The notes beneath the pieces are model-generated. The model worked only from the letters and a program-made list of their open reading frames with translations. It was not told the origin of the DNA and ran no database searches. Shown piece after piece: positions 1-8,618 of a stretch of DNA of 64,000 nt. Source of the stretch: CAYZTD01 sp964638155 (GTDB lineage Archaea; Thermoplasmatota; E2; DHVEG-1); contig CAZWYI010000007.1 in the NCBI GenBank assembly GCA_964638155.1, positions 1 through 64,000 of the forward strand, given 5' to 3'. Position numbers and translations under genes: made by a program. Positions within the stretch are counted from its first letter, which is position 1, and every line of letters begins with the position of its first letter.

Positions 1-199
1 ATTTTTAGTTTTCGCTACAATAATTATATAATAATATTCAATGAAAGACAGCCTTTGATTTTGGCACTTTTAGTTTCTTAAAATGAAAGTACTATATATT
101 TAATGTTTAATATAGAAATATTCCATAATATTTATATATCTTAAATATATAGGGTCTTACTAAATATAAAACATAAATTATATATATTATGAAATACAA

Positions 200-208
200 A
201 TATATAAA
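200..208 (+). promoter_or_regulatory. TATA box upstream of secreted protein gene
   Basis: The AT-only run atatataaa lies 18-26 bases before the GTG at 226. An archaeal TATA box fires about 22-26 bases downstream of its centre, which puts the transcript start at about 226-230. The message would be leaderless or carry a leader of a few bases. No Shine-Dalgarno sequence is visible. Confidence 0.5.
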
Positions 209-225
209 CAAAGAAACAAAAAAAT

Positions 226-861
226 GTGGTTAATATGAAAAACAAGATTATATCGGTAGCGATAATTTCGATTTTGATGTTAGTAGGTTCTATATCATCA
301 GTAAGTAGTGATTCTTTAGATGGAGAAATAGACGTTGAGATTTCCCAAACCTTAGGAATTGTAGCACCTCATCTAGATCTATCAAATGAATCTGAAATAA
401 ATCTACAAGTTGAAACAGTAGAAGATGAAAATGAAACAAGATACATGGTAAATGATACAATTACAATAAATCTAGATATAGATAACAACAGTGATAGAAT
501 TTTTAATTTTACATTGCCTAGATCTATAATCTATAGTGCTGTAATGATAAGAAAACCATTGTTACAGCTAAACTTATGGTGGCCAATAAAAGGATTACTT
601 GATAGAATAATGCCTGTAAGAAAACTTTTTGGATCAGCTAATGTTGTAGATTCATATCTTGGAAAAAACAAAACACAAGAGATATCTTTACCAGTAAATT
701 ACAATTTGATTGGTAATGACCCAGCAAATGTAACTAGTGAAAACATGACTATGTATTTTAGCGTCATGGGATTTTTACCAGCTGATATAAACGGGTTTGA
801 TAAGCTACCAATCGTAGATATTCAAAAAATAGATTTAACTGTAAACTACATTTTACCCTAA
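226..861 (+). CDS. Secreted, sequon-rich hypothetical protein
   Basis: I do not recognise a family. The 211-residue product starts with a short charged end and a hydrophobic stretch (about residues 8-26) that looks like a signal peptide. The rest is a soluble, beta-rich-looking ectodomain. It carries eight N-X-S/T sequons (NES, NET, NDT, NNS, NFT, NKT, NVT, NMT), so it is a candidate N-glycoprotein of the cell surface. The start is GTG at 226 or the ATG three codons later at 235; promoter spacing fits either. It stands alone before a T-rich stretch. The nearby glycosyltransferase module (2.1-8.1 kb) fits a glycosylated surface protein, but the link is inference. Confidence 0.7.
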   Translation: MVNMKNKIISVAIISILMLVGSISSVSSDSLDGEIDVEISQTLGIVAPHLDLSNESEINLQVETVEDENETRYMVNDTITINLDIDNNSDRIFNFTLPRSIIYSAVMIRKPLLQLNLWWPIKGLLDRIMPVRKLFGSANVVDSYLGKNKTQEISLPVNYNLIGNDPANVTSENMTMYFSVMGFLPADINGFDKLPIVDIQKIDLTVNYILP

Positions 862-930
862 AAAAATAATCTCTAATATTTCTCTTTAATTTTTCTTAAA
901 TCTCTTTTTAAAAAAAAATATTTTTTGCCG
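862..930 (+). terminator. T-rich termination region
   Basis: Several T-tracts follow the stop codon of the upstream secreted-protein gene, with no strong GC hairpin. This is the usual look of archaeal intrinsic termination. It starts a 318-base stretch without a clear gene (862-1179). Confidence 0.4.
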
Positions 931-932
931 CA

Positions 933-978
933 GTTGCAGAGCTATTTCAAATAAGCAGCAGTGAAATAACCCTGCAAC
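933..978. repeat. 17-bp imperfect inverted repeat (hairpin)
   Basis: Bases 933-949 (gttgcagagctatttca) and 962-978 (tgaaataaccctgcaac) are complementary at 15 of 17 positions around a 12-base loop. The region is clearly richer in GC than its surroundings. It could be the end of a mobile element, a structured RNA or a long hairpin. It sits at the edge of a minus-strand open frame (945-1070), which favours a decayed element. Confidence 0.5.
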
Positions 979-1070
979 ATAATTGCAGCATGTTTGACAC
1001 CATGGTTGTCCTCTTTTTCATTCCATTTGACTATTACGTCTAGTTGGTCAAAGAGGGACCCGTATTGGTA
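945..1070 (-). pseudogene. Possible decayed coding fragment (transposase-like?)
   Basis: On the minus strand this stretch is open for 42 codons and reads as plausible protein (pieces such as DQLDVIVKWNEKE and DNHGVKHAAIMLQGYF), bounded by stops on both sides and with no start. Base composition differs from the flanks and a hairpin overlaps its end. It may be the remnant of a transposase or other inserted gene. I cannot name the family; a structured RNA is the alternative. Confidence 0.25.
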
Positions 1071-1179
1071 TCAAAATGTTTCCTTGTTTTTGCATCTCCA
1101 ATCACGAATCATAGAGACCTTCGAAACAAGGATGGAAAATTATAGTAAAGTACTACTTAATATTTGTTTTGGTGATAAT

Positions 1180-1992
1180 TCAAAGATAAGAATTGATTTT
1201 ATCTCTAAGCAATTTAGCTTTGCTTCTAGATTTTAAATAAAATTCTTTATCTGATCCAGCATATATTATACCACGAGAAGAATTGATAATAGCCATTTTT
1301 CCCTTTTTATTAGTACCATAATTAACTGTTTTTTCAACATCTCCACCCTGAGCACCAATACCGGGCAGCAAAATTGGAATGTTTTCACCTAAAATATTTC
1401 TAATTTCTTTAAGTTCCTCTGGATAAGTAGCACCGACTACTGCACCACAATTTTCAAACTTTTCATTCCATTCTGAAATTTTTTCTGAAACTTTTATATA
1501 AACAGGTTTTTTTGGTGTTTTAAGATCCTGAAAATCTTTTGCAGAAGGATTAGAGGTTCTACATAAAATAAAACTAAGTTTATCACTATATTCAAGAAAC
1601 GGTTTAATTCCATCTACACCTAAATAAGGATTAACTGTTGTTGAATCAGAATTAAGTGTTTCAAAAATTGATTTAGCATATTTTTTTGCAGTATTACCTA
1701 TATCATTTCTTTTACCATCAAGTATTGTAACTATTTCATCTGGAATATAATCCATTGTTTTTTCTAAAAGAAAATACCCTTTTTTTCCAAGTATTTCATA
1801 AAAAGCCATATTTATTTTATATGCACAAACCAAATCTTTAGTTGCATCAATAATTTTTTTATTGAATTCTAAATAAGGATTTTTGTTTTCAAAAACATGT
1901 TTTGGCATTTTATCTCTATCAATGTCAAGTCCTACACATAAAATACTATCATTCTTTTCAGAAATTCTTTTAAGTTTTTCTTTAAAGTTCAT
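1180..1992 (-). CDS. pyrF: Orotidine 5'-phosphate decarboxylase (type 2)
   Basis: This enzyme decarboxylates OMP to UMP in the last step of de novo pyrimidine synthesis. The length, about 270 residues, fits the longer type 2 OMP decarboxylases. The catalytic D-x-K-x-x-D motif is DGKRND at residues 95-100 (numbered from the upstream TTG at 2001). The N-terminal GLDID and the late LLPGIGAQGG phosphate-binding segment are also present. A TTG at 2001 is in frame, but the ATG at 1992 fits better: the TATA box at 2023-2030 predicts transcription starting near 2000. It is transcribed divergently from the glycosyltransferase gene at 2087. Confidence 0.93.
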   Translation of the reverse strand: MNFKEKLKRISEKNDSILCVGLDIDRDKMPKHVFENKNPYLEFNKKIIDATKDLVCAYKINMAFYEILGKKGYFLLEKTMDYIPDEIVTILDGKRNDIGNTAKKYAKSIFETLNSDSTTVNPYLGVDGIKPFLEYSDKLSFILCRTSNPSAKDFQDLKTPKKPVYIKVSEKISEWNEKFENCGAVVGATYPEELKEIRNILGENIPILLPGIGAQGGDVEKTVNYGTNKKGKMAIINSSRGIIYAGSDKEFYLKSRSKAKLLRDKINSYL

Positions 1993-2022
1993 ATTTTTCA
2001 AATGCTGAATGAAAAAACTAGG

Positions 2023-2030
2023 ATATAAAT
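2023..2030 (-). promoter_or_regulatory. TATA box for pyrF
   Basis: On the minus strand this reads atttatat, and it lies about 35 bases upstream of the pyrF ATG at 1992. The predicted transcript would start close to 2000, giving a very short leader and favouring the ATG over the TTG at 2001. Confidence 0.45.
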
Positions 2031-2047
2031 TAATTGCGTTTTTTCGT

Positions 2048-2058
2048 TTATTTATTTA
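2048..2058 (+). promoter_or_regulatory. TATA-like element for the MJ1255-type GT gene
   Basis: The run tttatttattt ends about 29 bases before the ATG at 2087 in the divergent intergenic region. It predicts a nearly leaderless transcript. No Shine-Dalgarno sequence is seen before the ATG. Confidence 0.35.
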
Positions 2059-2086
2059 ACAAGAAAACAATTACCTCTGTTCCGAT

Positions 2087-3178
2087 ATGAAAATAATTTA
2101 CGCTGTTTGTGCATGGGGTCTAGGTCATGCAACACGTTCTTTACCAGTAATTCGTAAACTAATAAAGGAAGGTAATGAAGTAACAATTATATCAGAAGGT
2201 CGCTCACTAGATGTTTTAAAAAATGAACTAGGCGATAAAGTTTCTGAATATTTAACTATTCCAGGCTACCCCATGCTTTTATCAAAAAACTCAAGGCAAT
2301 TTATGGCTAAAAGTGTTGTATATTGGCCCCTATTTATACATAAGATGAGAAAGGGACTAACAATATTAACTAAAATACTTAAAAATAGAGAATGCAACCG
2401 CATTATATCTGATGCTCGTTATGACATGTATAGTAAAAAAATACCCAGTTTTTTTATTTCACACCAGATGCGGATTATGAATCCTTTACGACTTGAAATG
2501 TTTGAACGAGGAAGTGAAATATTTAATCTTTTTTTCTTTAAACGTTTCAGAAGAATTATTATTCCTGATTTTAAAAGTGATAGCCTCTCAGGTGATTTAT
2601 CACATAACCTAAATCGTATAAATGAAAAAAAACTAAATTATGTAGGAGTTCTTTCAGATTTTAAGAAAAAAAATACTTCAAAAGATATAGATTATTTGAT
2701 AAGTATTTCCGGCCCTGAACCGCAAAGAACAATGTTTGAAAAAAAACTTTTAGATCAAATTGATTGCCTGTCAGGTAAAATTGTCGTAACCCTTGGTAAA
2801 TCAGAAAAAAAAGATAAATACAAAGATAAAAAATATGAAACTTATTCATTTTTACCAAAAGAAAAAAGAGAGGATTTTTTAAACAGAAGTAAAATTGTTA
2901 TATCACGAAGCGGCTATAGCACAATCCTAGATCTAGCAGTGATAGGAAGCAAGGCCTTAATGGTCCCAACTCCCGGTCAAGTCGAACAAGAATATCTTGC
3001 TAAATATCATAACAAAAAAAGGTTTTTCCATTGTGTAAATCAAGATAAATTAGATCTATCAAAAGATATAGAAAAAGCTGAAAAATCAAAAGGTATAAAA
3101 AAAGACATAGACGTTGATAAAAATGTTGAAAAGATTATAGATATAGTATATAATCAAACAGATAAAAATTTATTATAA
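2087..3178 (+). CDS. MJ1255-type glycosyltransferase (GT-B fold)
   Basis: The 363-residue protein resembles the MurG/UGT-like family represented by MJ1255 (TIGR00661). The N-terminal glycine-rich acceptor loop is GLGHATRS at residues 11-18. The C-terminal donor-binding half has SRSGYSTILDLA followed by a P-x-P-G-Q-x-E-Q segment that would contact the nucleotide sugar. The donor and acceptor cannot be read from sequence. It opens a run of cell-surface glycan genes (GT-C, GT2, radical SAM, flippase-like), so a role in making a lipid-linked or surface glycan is likely. The fold call is strong; the substrate is unknown. Confidence 0.85.
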   Translation: MKIIYAVCAWGLGHATRSLPVIRKLIKEGNEVTIISEGRSLDVLKNELGDKVSEYLTIPGYPMLLSKNSRQFMAKSVVYWPLFIHKMRKGLTILTKILKNRECNRIISDARYDMYSKKIPSFFISHQMRIMNPLRLEMFERGSEIFNLFFFKRFRRIIIPDFKSDSLSGDLSHNLNRINEKKLNYVGVLSDFKKKNTSKDIDYLISISGPEPQRTMFEKKLLDQIDCLSGKIVVTLGKSEKKDKYKDKKYETYSFLPKEKREDFLNRSKIVISRSGYSTILDLAVIGSKALMVPTPGQVEQEYLAKYHNKKRFFHCVNQDKLDLSKDIEKAEKSKGIKKDIDVDKNVEKIIDIVYNQTDKNLL

Positions 3179-3218
3179 AAAATTTGAAGGTAAATACTAA
3201 ATATGTTTTATTAATCAT

Positions 3219-5192
3219 GTGGAAAAGATAATGCCAAGAGAAATTTACAAAAAAATTGCAAATCTACATAAAACATGGGTTTTTTGGTTATTGATAATTA
3301 CAGGTATAGCAATTTTTATTAGATCAATTCCAACCTGGATAAATGCAGCATGGGGATGCGATTTTGGGATATACTATGGTATTGCAAAAGATTTTGTAAA
3401 AACAGGTGAACTATATCAACCCTATTACGGCTGGGGTAGCAGCTATAATTATTTTCCAGTGTTGTATTCAATATCAGGAATAGGACACTGGATTACAGGA
3501 ATTGATATTTTAACAGTTATGGCAAAGATTACACCTATATTCGGTGGACTTACTGTATTAATTTTTTATTTTTTGGTTTATGAAATATTTGAAAATAGAA
3601 AAATAGCTATTTTATCAGCCTTGGTATTAGCTGTATTACCATTTCATGTGTATCAATTAAGCCATGCATCACCTCTTACTATGGGCCATTTTTTTATGAT
3701 TCTATCCCTATATTTCTTTGTAAAATATAGGAAAAAAACTATGTATTTTTATCCTCTAATTATTTCAACAATTCTACTAGTAATGTCGCATCATTTGACT
3801 ACTTACTTTTATCTAATATCTTTGATTCTTATTGTGTTTTTTGAAAATGCAAGTAAAAATAATTGGACTAAACATTTGAGAAAAGATATTTATTATATCC
3901 TTTTTACTTCAGCATTTGTTTTTTCATATTGGGCTTTTATCGCAACTCCAGTGTTTGAAGGTTTTATGAATAATAGTATCAAAATTTTTGGAGTAGGACT
4001 TAATTCAACTTTTACAATTATTCTTTTCTATATTATGTTTTTTGCTATGTTTCTATTTATTAGGATAATAAGAGTATCAAATACTAAAATTAAAGAATCA
4101 GAAAACAAATCTATTTGTTTGTTAAAAAAAATAAACCCGTTTATAAAAAAAGATAAAACAAGCAAAAAATCAAGGATACTTCTTTTTTTAATAGCTTTTT
4201 TTGCTAGTATAATATCTCTATCTATTTTTTTGAAATATCCTTTGCCTTGGACTGGATTTACTCTAAATATACGAGCAATTATTTTAACAATTCCTCTTAT
4301 TATATCAGTTTCGCTTGCATTAGCAGGTTTTAGATATACATCTCAAAGTAAAAATGGTTTTACCATTAGAGGTTGGCTTTTTGCAATACTTATTTCACTT
4401 TTCTATGCTATGATAACAAACAATACTCACCTATATCCTCATAGGCATTTTGAATATTTAATGTATCCTATATCCGTTCTTGTAGTCTTTGGAATAGGGA
4501 GCATGTTTTCTGATCCATTTTATAAAAAATTATTTTCAGTGATTAAAAGTAAACTCAGTTCAGGTCAAATAAAAATTAATTTTTCTTTAAAGAAAACTGG
4601 AAATATTGCTATTATATTAATAACACTTTTAATAGTTTCAAACGCTGCATCTGTATATCCATCTCATGAATCATTGAATCAATCAAGTGAAGAGATAACA
4701 TCTGAAAATATGGAAATTATAACTTGGATGGGAAAAAATATTGATAAAAAAAATAGTCTTATAACTTCTGATCATAGATTAGAAAGAATGCTTGAAGCAG
4801 AGGGTTTCAACACGTCTAAAGACGGTATAGTATATCTTTGGTCTGCAGAAAATCTTTCAGAATATTTTGAAGAATTATACGGCCTGGGAGAGAATCATTA
4901 TAAGATAACTCATGTAGTAGTTGACAAACTTATGAAAGAAGAACTTGTTCATATTGGACCAGACAAAGGTAAATTTAGAACTATTTATATGACAAATGAA
5001 ACCTGGACTGCGGCCTATGATAAATTTTCTAGACATCCTTTTGAGTTGGTTTATAGAAATGAAAGTATGGAGATAGATGATGAAACAGGTGAACCTGTCC
5101 AGTGGGCAGAGGTCTACAAAATAAATTGGACTTATATTAGAAAAATATTTCATCCAAACGAACTAATATATGGAGATGAAACTTTCAAATGA
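3219..5192 (+). CDS. Polytopic GT-C type membrane glycosyltransferase
   Basis: A 657-residue integral membrane protein with roughly a dozen hydrophobic helices and a soluble C-terminal domain of about 180 residues. After the first helix, a loop carries the acidic residue D48 in the segment GCDFGIYY, the position of the catalytic Asp in GT-C enzymes such as ArnT, PMT and oligosaccharyltransferase relatives. Such enzymes use polyprenyl-phosphate-linked sugars and act outside the membrane. The start is GTG at 3219, or ATG at 3231. The stop overlaps the next GT gene by 4 bases, so the two are translationally coupled. The exact acceptor (protein, lipid or sugar) is not visible. Confidence 0.8.
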   Translation: MEKIMPREIYKKIANLHKTWVFWLLIITGIAIFIRSIPTWINAAWGCDFGIYYGIAKDFVKTGELYQPYYGWGSSYNYFPVLYSISGIGHWITGIDILTVMAKITPIFGGLTVLIFYFLVYEIFENRKIAILSALVLAVLPFHVYQLSHASPLTMGHFFMILSLYFFVKYRKKTMYFYPLIISTILLVMSHHLTTYFYLISLILIVFFENASKNNWTKHLRKDIYYILFTSAFVFSYWAFIATPVFEGFMNNSIKIFGVGLNSTFTIILFYIMFFAMFLFIRIIRVSNTKIKESENKSICLLKKINPFIKKDKTSKKSRILLFLIAFFASIISLSIFLKYPLPWTGFTLNIRAIILTIPLIISVSLALAGFRYTSQSKNGFTIRGWLFAILISLFYAMITNNTHLYPHRHFEYLMYPISVLVVFGIGSMFSDPFYKKLFSVIKSKLSSGQIKINFSLKKTGNIAIILITLLIVSNAASVYPSHESLNQSSEEITSENMEIITWMGKNIDKKNSLITSDHRLERMLEAEGFNTSKDGIVYLWSAENLSEYFEELYGLGENHYKITHVVVDKLMKEELVHIGPDKGKFRTIYMTNETWTAAYDKFSRHPFELVYRNESMEIDDETGEPVQWAEVYKINWTYIRKIFHPNELIYGDETFK

Positions 5193-5896
5193 AATACTCT
5201 GTGATAATCCCTGCTTTAAACGAGGAAAGAAATATAGGCAATTGCATAAAAAAAGTTAAAGAGCAAATTTCAAAGGATACCGAAATTATTGTTGTAGATG
5301 GATATAGTAAAGATAGGACAGTTGAAATTGCAGAAAATTTAGGTGCAAAAGTTCTTTTTGAAAAAAAACCAACGATATCAGCAGGTAGAGACACTGGTTT
5401 AAGAAATGCAAAAGGTGAAATTGTTTTATTTGTAGATTCTGATGTAATGCCTTCTGATTTATGGTTTGAAAAAATTACAAAGCCATTTTTAGATAAAGCA
5501 GTTGTTGCAGTTGGAGGAATGACTTATCCAAACGGCGACGGTTTAATTGATAATGCAGGAATGAGACTTGTTTTTGCCTTTATCGCACCGATTCTTTTTA
5601 AATTTCAAATACCACTTGTAACAGGAGCAAATATGGCTCTTAGAAAAAAAGAAGCACTCGAAGTAGGGAGCTTTATTAGAGAACAAATACACGGAGAAGA
5701 TACAAGTATTTTTCTTAGAATTAAGAAAAAAGGAAAAATTGTTCATTCTAGAGCAATCGTTTTAGTTTCAACACGCAGGATAAAAAATTGGGGTCTATGT
5801 AAATATCTTTCATTTAATATTAGGAATTATGTCAGCCTATTAAAATATGGTAAACCAATAAAAGATGGATACGAACCTATTAGAGAAAAAGAATAA
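5189..5896 (+). CDS. Family 2 glycosyltransferase
   Basis: A 235-residue GT-A enzyme. Its N-terminus (SVIIPALNEERNI) is the nucleotide-binding strand of GT2 proteins, and the D-x-D metal-binding motif is DSD at residues 83-85 with VMPSD following. A later HGEDTS supplies the usual E-D pair near the catalytic base. It lacks C-terminal membrane helices, so it probably works at the inner face of the membrane, for example as a dolichyl- or polyprenyl-phosphate sugar synthase feeding the GT-C enzyme upstream. That pairing is inferred from the 4-base gene overlap. It converges on the radical SAM gene, with stops 3 bases apart. Confidence 0.85.
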   Translation: MKYSVIIPALNEERNIGNCIKKVKEQISKDTEIIVVDGYSKDRTVEIAENLGAKVLFEKKPTISAGRDTGLRNAKGEIVLFVDSDVMPSDLWFEKITKPFLDKAVVAVGGMTYPNGDGLIDNAGMRLVFAFIAPILFKFQIPLVTGANMALRKKEALEVGSFIREQIHGEDTSIFLRIKKKGKIVHSRAIVLVSTRRIKNWGLCKYLSFNIRNYVSLLKYGKPIKDGYEPIREKE

Positions 5897-5899
5897 AAT

Positions 5900-6853
5900 T
5901 TATTTTTTGAATAGATAAGGACTTAGTGAAGACATTATAGTTTTTGGGCTTGCAAATACATCTGTTGCAAAGTATTGATACCATCCACACTCTCTATTAC
6001 ATTCTTTCATCTGTTGTCTTGCTTTTTTTGCTTCTTCTGATCTGAAAAAGTCCATGAGATCTCCTTTTGTTAAATCAAATAGTCTTTCACCAATTGTTCT
6101 GCACGGATAAAAAAGACCACCATCTGAATCAATTATAATTGAACTAGTCGAGCATCCATTTGGTTTATTTATATTATCAAGAAATCCTATTGGGGTAGTA
6201 ATTGTATTTGGATATTTTTTCTTTAATTTTAATATTTTATCTTTGAATTTCTTTGGATCTGGATAAAAATCATCTGTTCCATCCAAGTGACATGCAGGCA
6301 TAATAACAGTTCTAGCATTAACATCAAAAACTTTTTTTACTTTTTCTTCAACTGAATCCATAGTATCTTTTGTTACAACTACCTGGATGCATATTTCAGG
6401 ACCATAACTTTGGAATTCTTTAAGTCGCTCAAAAAATTCTAGATTATCATGACCTTCATCTATACTAATATGTAAATAATCTATGTGTTTTCCATATTCA
6501 TCCATAGGTCTTTTATCAAGTAGATGACCATTGGTTGTAAAAAATAGTGTGAAAGGCTTAGTACAAGCATATTCTAATATTTCTCCAAGATCTTTTCTTA
6601 CAAGAGGGTCTCCCCCTTCAAGGCTAAGTACTACTATACTACTATTTGCAATATTATCAATTACTTTTTTTACTCCTTCAAGAGGTAAATCAGGTGTATC
6701 TTCCATCCAAACATTACAAAAAGAACATCTCAAAGTACATTTATGAGTGACTTTATATGATGCATAAAAAGGATATATGCTTTCACCCGCTAGTTTATTT
6801 TGCATTGCACAACTAGCAGTTTTTAGATATTTTGATATAGGTAAACGTTTCAT
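5900..6853 (-). CDS. Radical SAM protein with SPASM-like C-terminus
   Basis: A 317-residue iron-sulfur enzyme. The SAM-binding [4Fe-4S] motif C-x3-C-x2-C is C39-TLR-C43-SF-C46, followed by the GGDP-type SAM contact (SLEGGDPLVRKDL). The C-terminal third has further cysteines (one in GCST, FYPCRT, and ECNRECGW), consistent with an auxiliary-cluster SPASM or twitch domain. Such enzymes modify peptides, lipids or cofactors; the substrate is not visible. It sits between glycosyltransferases and a flippase-like gene, so modification of a surface or lipid precursor is a guess. The start ATG at 6853 is the only good candidate. Confidence 0.82.
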   Translation of the reverse strand: MKRLPISKYLKTASCAMQNKLAGESIYPFYASYKVTHKCTLRCSFCNVWMEDTPDLPLEGVKKVIDNIANSSIVVLSLEGGDPLVRKDLGEILEYACTKPFTLFFTTNGHLLDKRPMDEYGKHIDYLHISIDEGHDNLEFFERLKEFQSYGPEICIQVVVTKDTMDSVEEKVKKVFDVNARTVIMPACHLDGTDDFYPDPKKFKDKILKLKKKYPNTITTPIGFLDNINKPNGCSTSSIIIDSDGGLFYPCRTIGERLFDLTKGDLMDFFRSEEAKKARQQMKECNRECGWYQYFATDVFASPKTIMSSLSPYLFKK

Positions 6854-6967
6854 AGTTAAACCCCTTATTTTTTGAAGGGAATATGTTTTCTTTGATAAGT
6901 TTTATGGAAAAGAAGGATTTAAAATTACCATAAGTAAAAAATAGGGAGCCTAAAATAACAGGTTTCT

Positions 6968-8077
6968 GTGAGACGTAAAAACAAAACAGTAAAAATACCT
7001 ATTATTCTAAGTATTGCTATCAGTATAGCTGTAATATTGATCATATTATACTTTACTGTAGATCAAAACACAATTGAGACATTAAAAGTAACCGAACTAA
7101 ATTATGAATTTTTAGTTCTTGCAGTAATCCTAAACTTTACAAACTGGATATTTTGGGGAGCAAGGCTAAAGGTTATTGCATGTGAAATTGACAAAGATAT
7201 AGAATTAGGGTATTTAGAATCACTAAAAATTGTTATAACAAATATGTTTCTAGCTAGTATTACGCCTTCTATGGCAGGAGGAGAACCAGTACGAATTTAC
7301 CTTTTAAACAAAAAAGGAATGAGTTTTGGCAGTGCAAGTGCTTCAGTAATATCTGAGAGGTTAACTGATGCTATTTTTGTTTTAATTTTAGTTCCAATTT
7401 CATTTTTCATATTTAGCAAATTAGCAGCAAAAAACGCAGCTGATATTGGATATCTAAATATCGCATTATTAATTGGAGTTTTTGTTTTTGTAACTTTTTT
7501 TATAATATTTCTTTACGCTATTGCAAAACCAGAAAAAACAAAGAAATTTCTACTTTGGGTAAACAACAAATTTAGTAGATTCTATAAAAACAAAGATACA
7601 CACCTTAAAACAGTTGAAAAAATCAATAGAGAAGTAGATAACTTTCACAGCGGAATAATACTTTTCAAGGGAAAAGGAAGAAAATCATTATTAAAAGCTG
7701 GGATTTTTACTGCAATCTCCTGGTCTGCCGGGTTTATGATACCTTCTATGCTACTAATGTTTCTAGGATTACCGCCTTATTTTATTGAGTCATACGCAGC
7801 ACAAACACTCTTGTTAGTAATAATTATGATGCCTACAATGCCTGGTAGTTCTGGAGTAGCAGAGGGCGGAGCTACAGTTTTATATGGCGTGATCATTGGT
7901 TTTTCCCAGTCTTTATTAGGGGTCTTTATACTTCTTCATCGAATGATTACTTTTTATATGAATTTCATTTTTGGTGCTATATTCCAATATAGCGTTTTTA
8001 AATCTGTGGCCTCTTTTTCAATGGATAAAATCAAAAAATATGAAAAAAAAGAAGAGATCGATGATATAGAAAAGTAA
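6968..8077 (+). CDS. LPG synthase/flippase-type membrane protein (UPF0104)
   Basis: A 369-residue polytopic membrane protein with about eight helices, matching the transmembrane domain family of lysylphosphatidylglycerol synthases (UPF0104, which includes archaeal AglD-associated domains). The conserved segments PSMAGGEPVRIYLL, SVISERLTDA and MPTMPGSSGVAEGG are characteristic. Known members flip or elongate lipids; here a transporter of a lipid-linked sugar is plausible given the upstream GT genes. The start is GTG at 6968, preceded by an AGG. The C-terminus is a charged cytosolic tail rich in Lys and Glu. Confidence 0.85.
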   Translation: MRRKNKTVKIPIILSIAISIAVILIILYFTVDQNTIETLKVTELNYEFLVLAVILNFTNWIFWGARLKVIACEIDKDIELGYLESLKIVITNMFLASITPSMAGGEPVRIYLLNKKGMSFGSASASVISERLTDAIFVLILVPISFFIFSKLAAKNAADIGYLNIALLIGVFVFVTFFIIFLYAIAKPEKTKKFLLWVNNKFSRFYKNKDTHLKTVEKINREVDNFHSGIILFKGKGRKSLLKAGIFTAISWSAGFMIPSMLLMFLGLPPYFIESYAAQTLLLVIIMMPTMPGSSGVAEGGATVLYGVIIGFSQSLLGVFILLHRMITFYMNFIFGAIFQYSVFKSVASFSMDKIKKYEKKEEIDDIEK

Positions 8078-8134
8078 ATACTAGATAAAAACAGCCGTCA
8101 ACATTAAATATTAAATCCTCATTCAGCAAATCCT

Positions 8135-8299
8135 ATGAAAAAAGCAGATCGATGCATTTCATGCGGGAAAGGACTAATTGAACAGGGTTATACAACCTTT
8201 AAATGCCCTAACTGCGAAGAAATAATAGGCAGATGCAATAGCTGTAGAGAACAAAGTGTAAAATATAACTGCCCTAAATGCAGTTTTCAAGGACCATAA
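8135..8299 (+). CDS. HVO_2753-type zinc-ribbon protein
   Basis: A 54-residue protein with four C-x2-C knuckles (CISC, CPNC, CNSC, CPKC), enough for two zinc-binding sites. This is the pattern of the archaeal HVO_2753 small zinc-finger family, annotated as an RNA-binding-type ribbon. Its place 22 bases before the aEF-1beta gene is the usual archaeal neighbourhood, which strengthens both calls and suggests co-transcription and a link to translation. The start ATG at 8135 is preceded by no strong Shine-Dalgarno sequence. It ends with TAA at 8297-8299. Confidence 0.88.
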   Translation: MKKADRCISCGKGLIEQGYTTFKCPNCEEIIGRCNSCREQSVKYNCPKCSFQGP

Positions 8300-8307
8300 A
8301 AACTTTT

Positions 8308-8313
8308 AGGAGG
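8308..8313 (+). promoter_or_regulatory. Shine-Dalgarno site of aEF-1beta
   Basis: A perfect AGGAGG lies 8 bases before the ATG at 8322, one of the strongest ribosome-binding sites in the window. It fits high translation of an elongation factor from an internal cistron. Confidence 0.8.
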
Positions 8314-8321
8314 AAAATAAA

Positions 8322-8594
8322 ATGGGTTCAGTAATAGCTCTTATACGTGTAATGCCAAGTGAAGTAATAGAAGATGAAAAACTCAATAAAATGATTGAAG
8401 ACATAAAAAATATAATAAAATCACCAGCAAAAGTTGGTAGAATAGAAATAAAAAATGTTGCATTTGGTTTAAAAGGACTAGATGTAACTGTTGAAGTACC
8501 AGACGATGCAGGTGGACTAGACCCTGTAGTTGACACAATCAAAAAAGTTGAAAATGTTGATAGTGCAGAAGTAACAGATGTTGGAAGAATATAA
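8322..8594 (+). CDS. ef1b: Elongation factor 1-beta
   Basis: A 90-residue archaeal EF-1beta, the guanine-nucleotide exchange factor that reloads aEF-1alpha with GTP. The N-terminal MGSVIALIRVMPS and the central KNVAFGLKGLDVTVEVPD strand are family signatures, and the C-terminal DSAEVTDVGRI completes the small alpha-beta domain. The length matches archaeal orthologues, which lack the eukaryotic N-terminal extension. A strong AGGAGG sets the start. It follows the zinc-ribbon gene and converges on a regulator gene across a 24-base T-rich gap. Confidence 0.95.
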   Translation: MGSVIALIRVMPSEVIEDEKLNKMIEDIKNIIKSPAKVGRIEIKNVAFGLKGLDVTVEVPDDAGGLDPVVDTIKKVENVDSAEVTDVGRI

Positions 8595-8618
8595 AAACAT
8601 CTTTTTTTTCTTAATTTT
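8595..8618. terminator. Short T-rich gap between convergent genes
   Basis: The 24-base gap between the stop of aEF-1beta and the stop of the regulator on the other strand contains an eight-T run and a six-T run. It probably terminates the aEF-1beta transcript. Confidence 0.45.

Noticed and set aside
994..1236. An open frame on the plus strand at the end of pyrF
   Set aside because: It runs over the pyrF 3' end and the GC-richer gap, has no ribosome-binding site and no recognisable domain; it is a chance frame.
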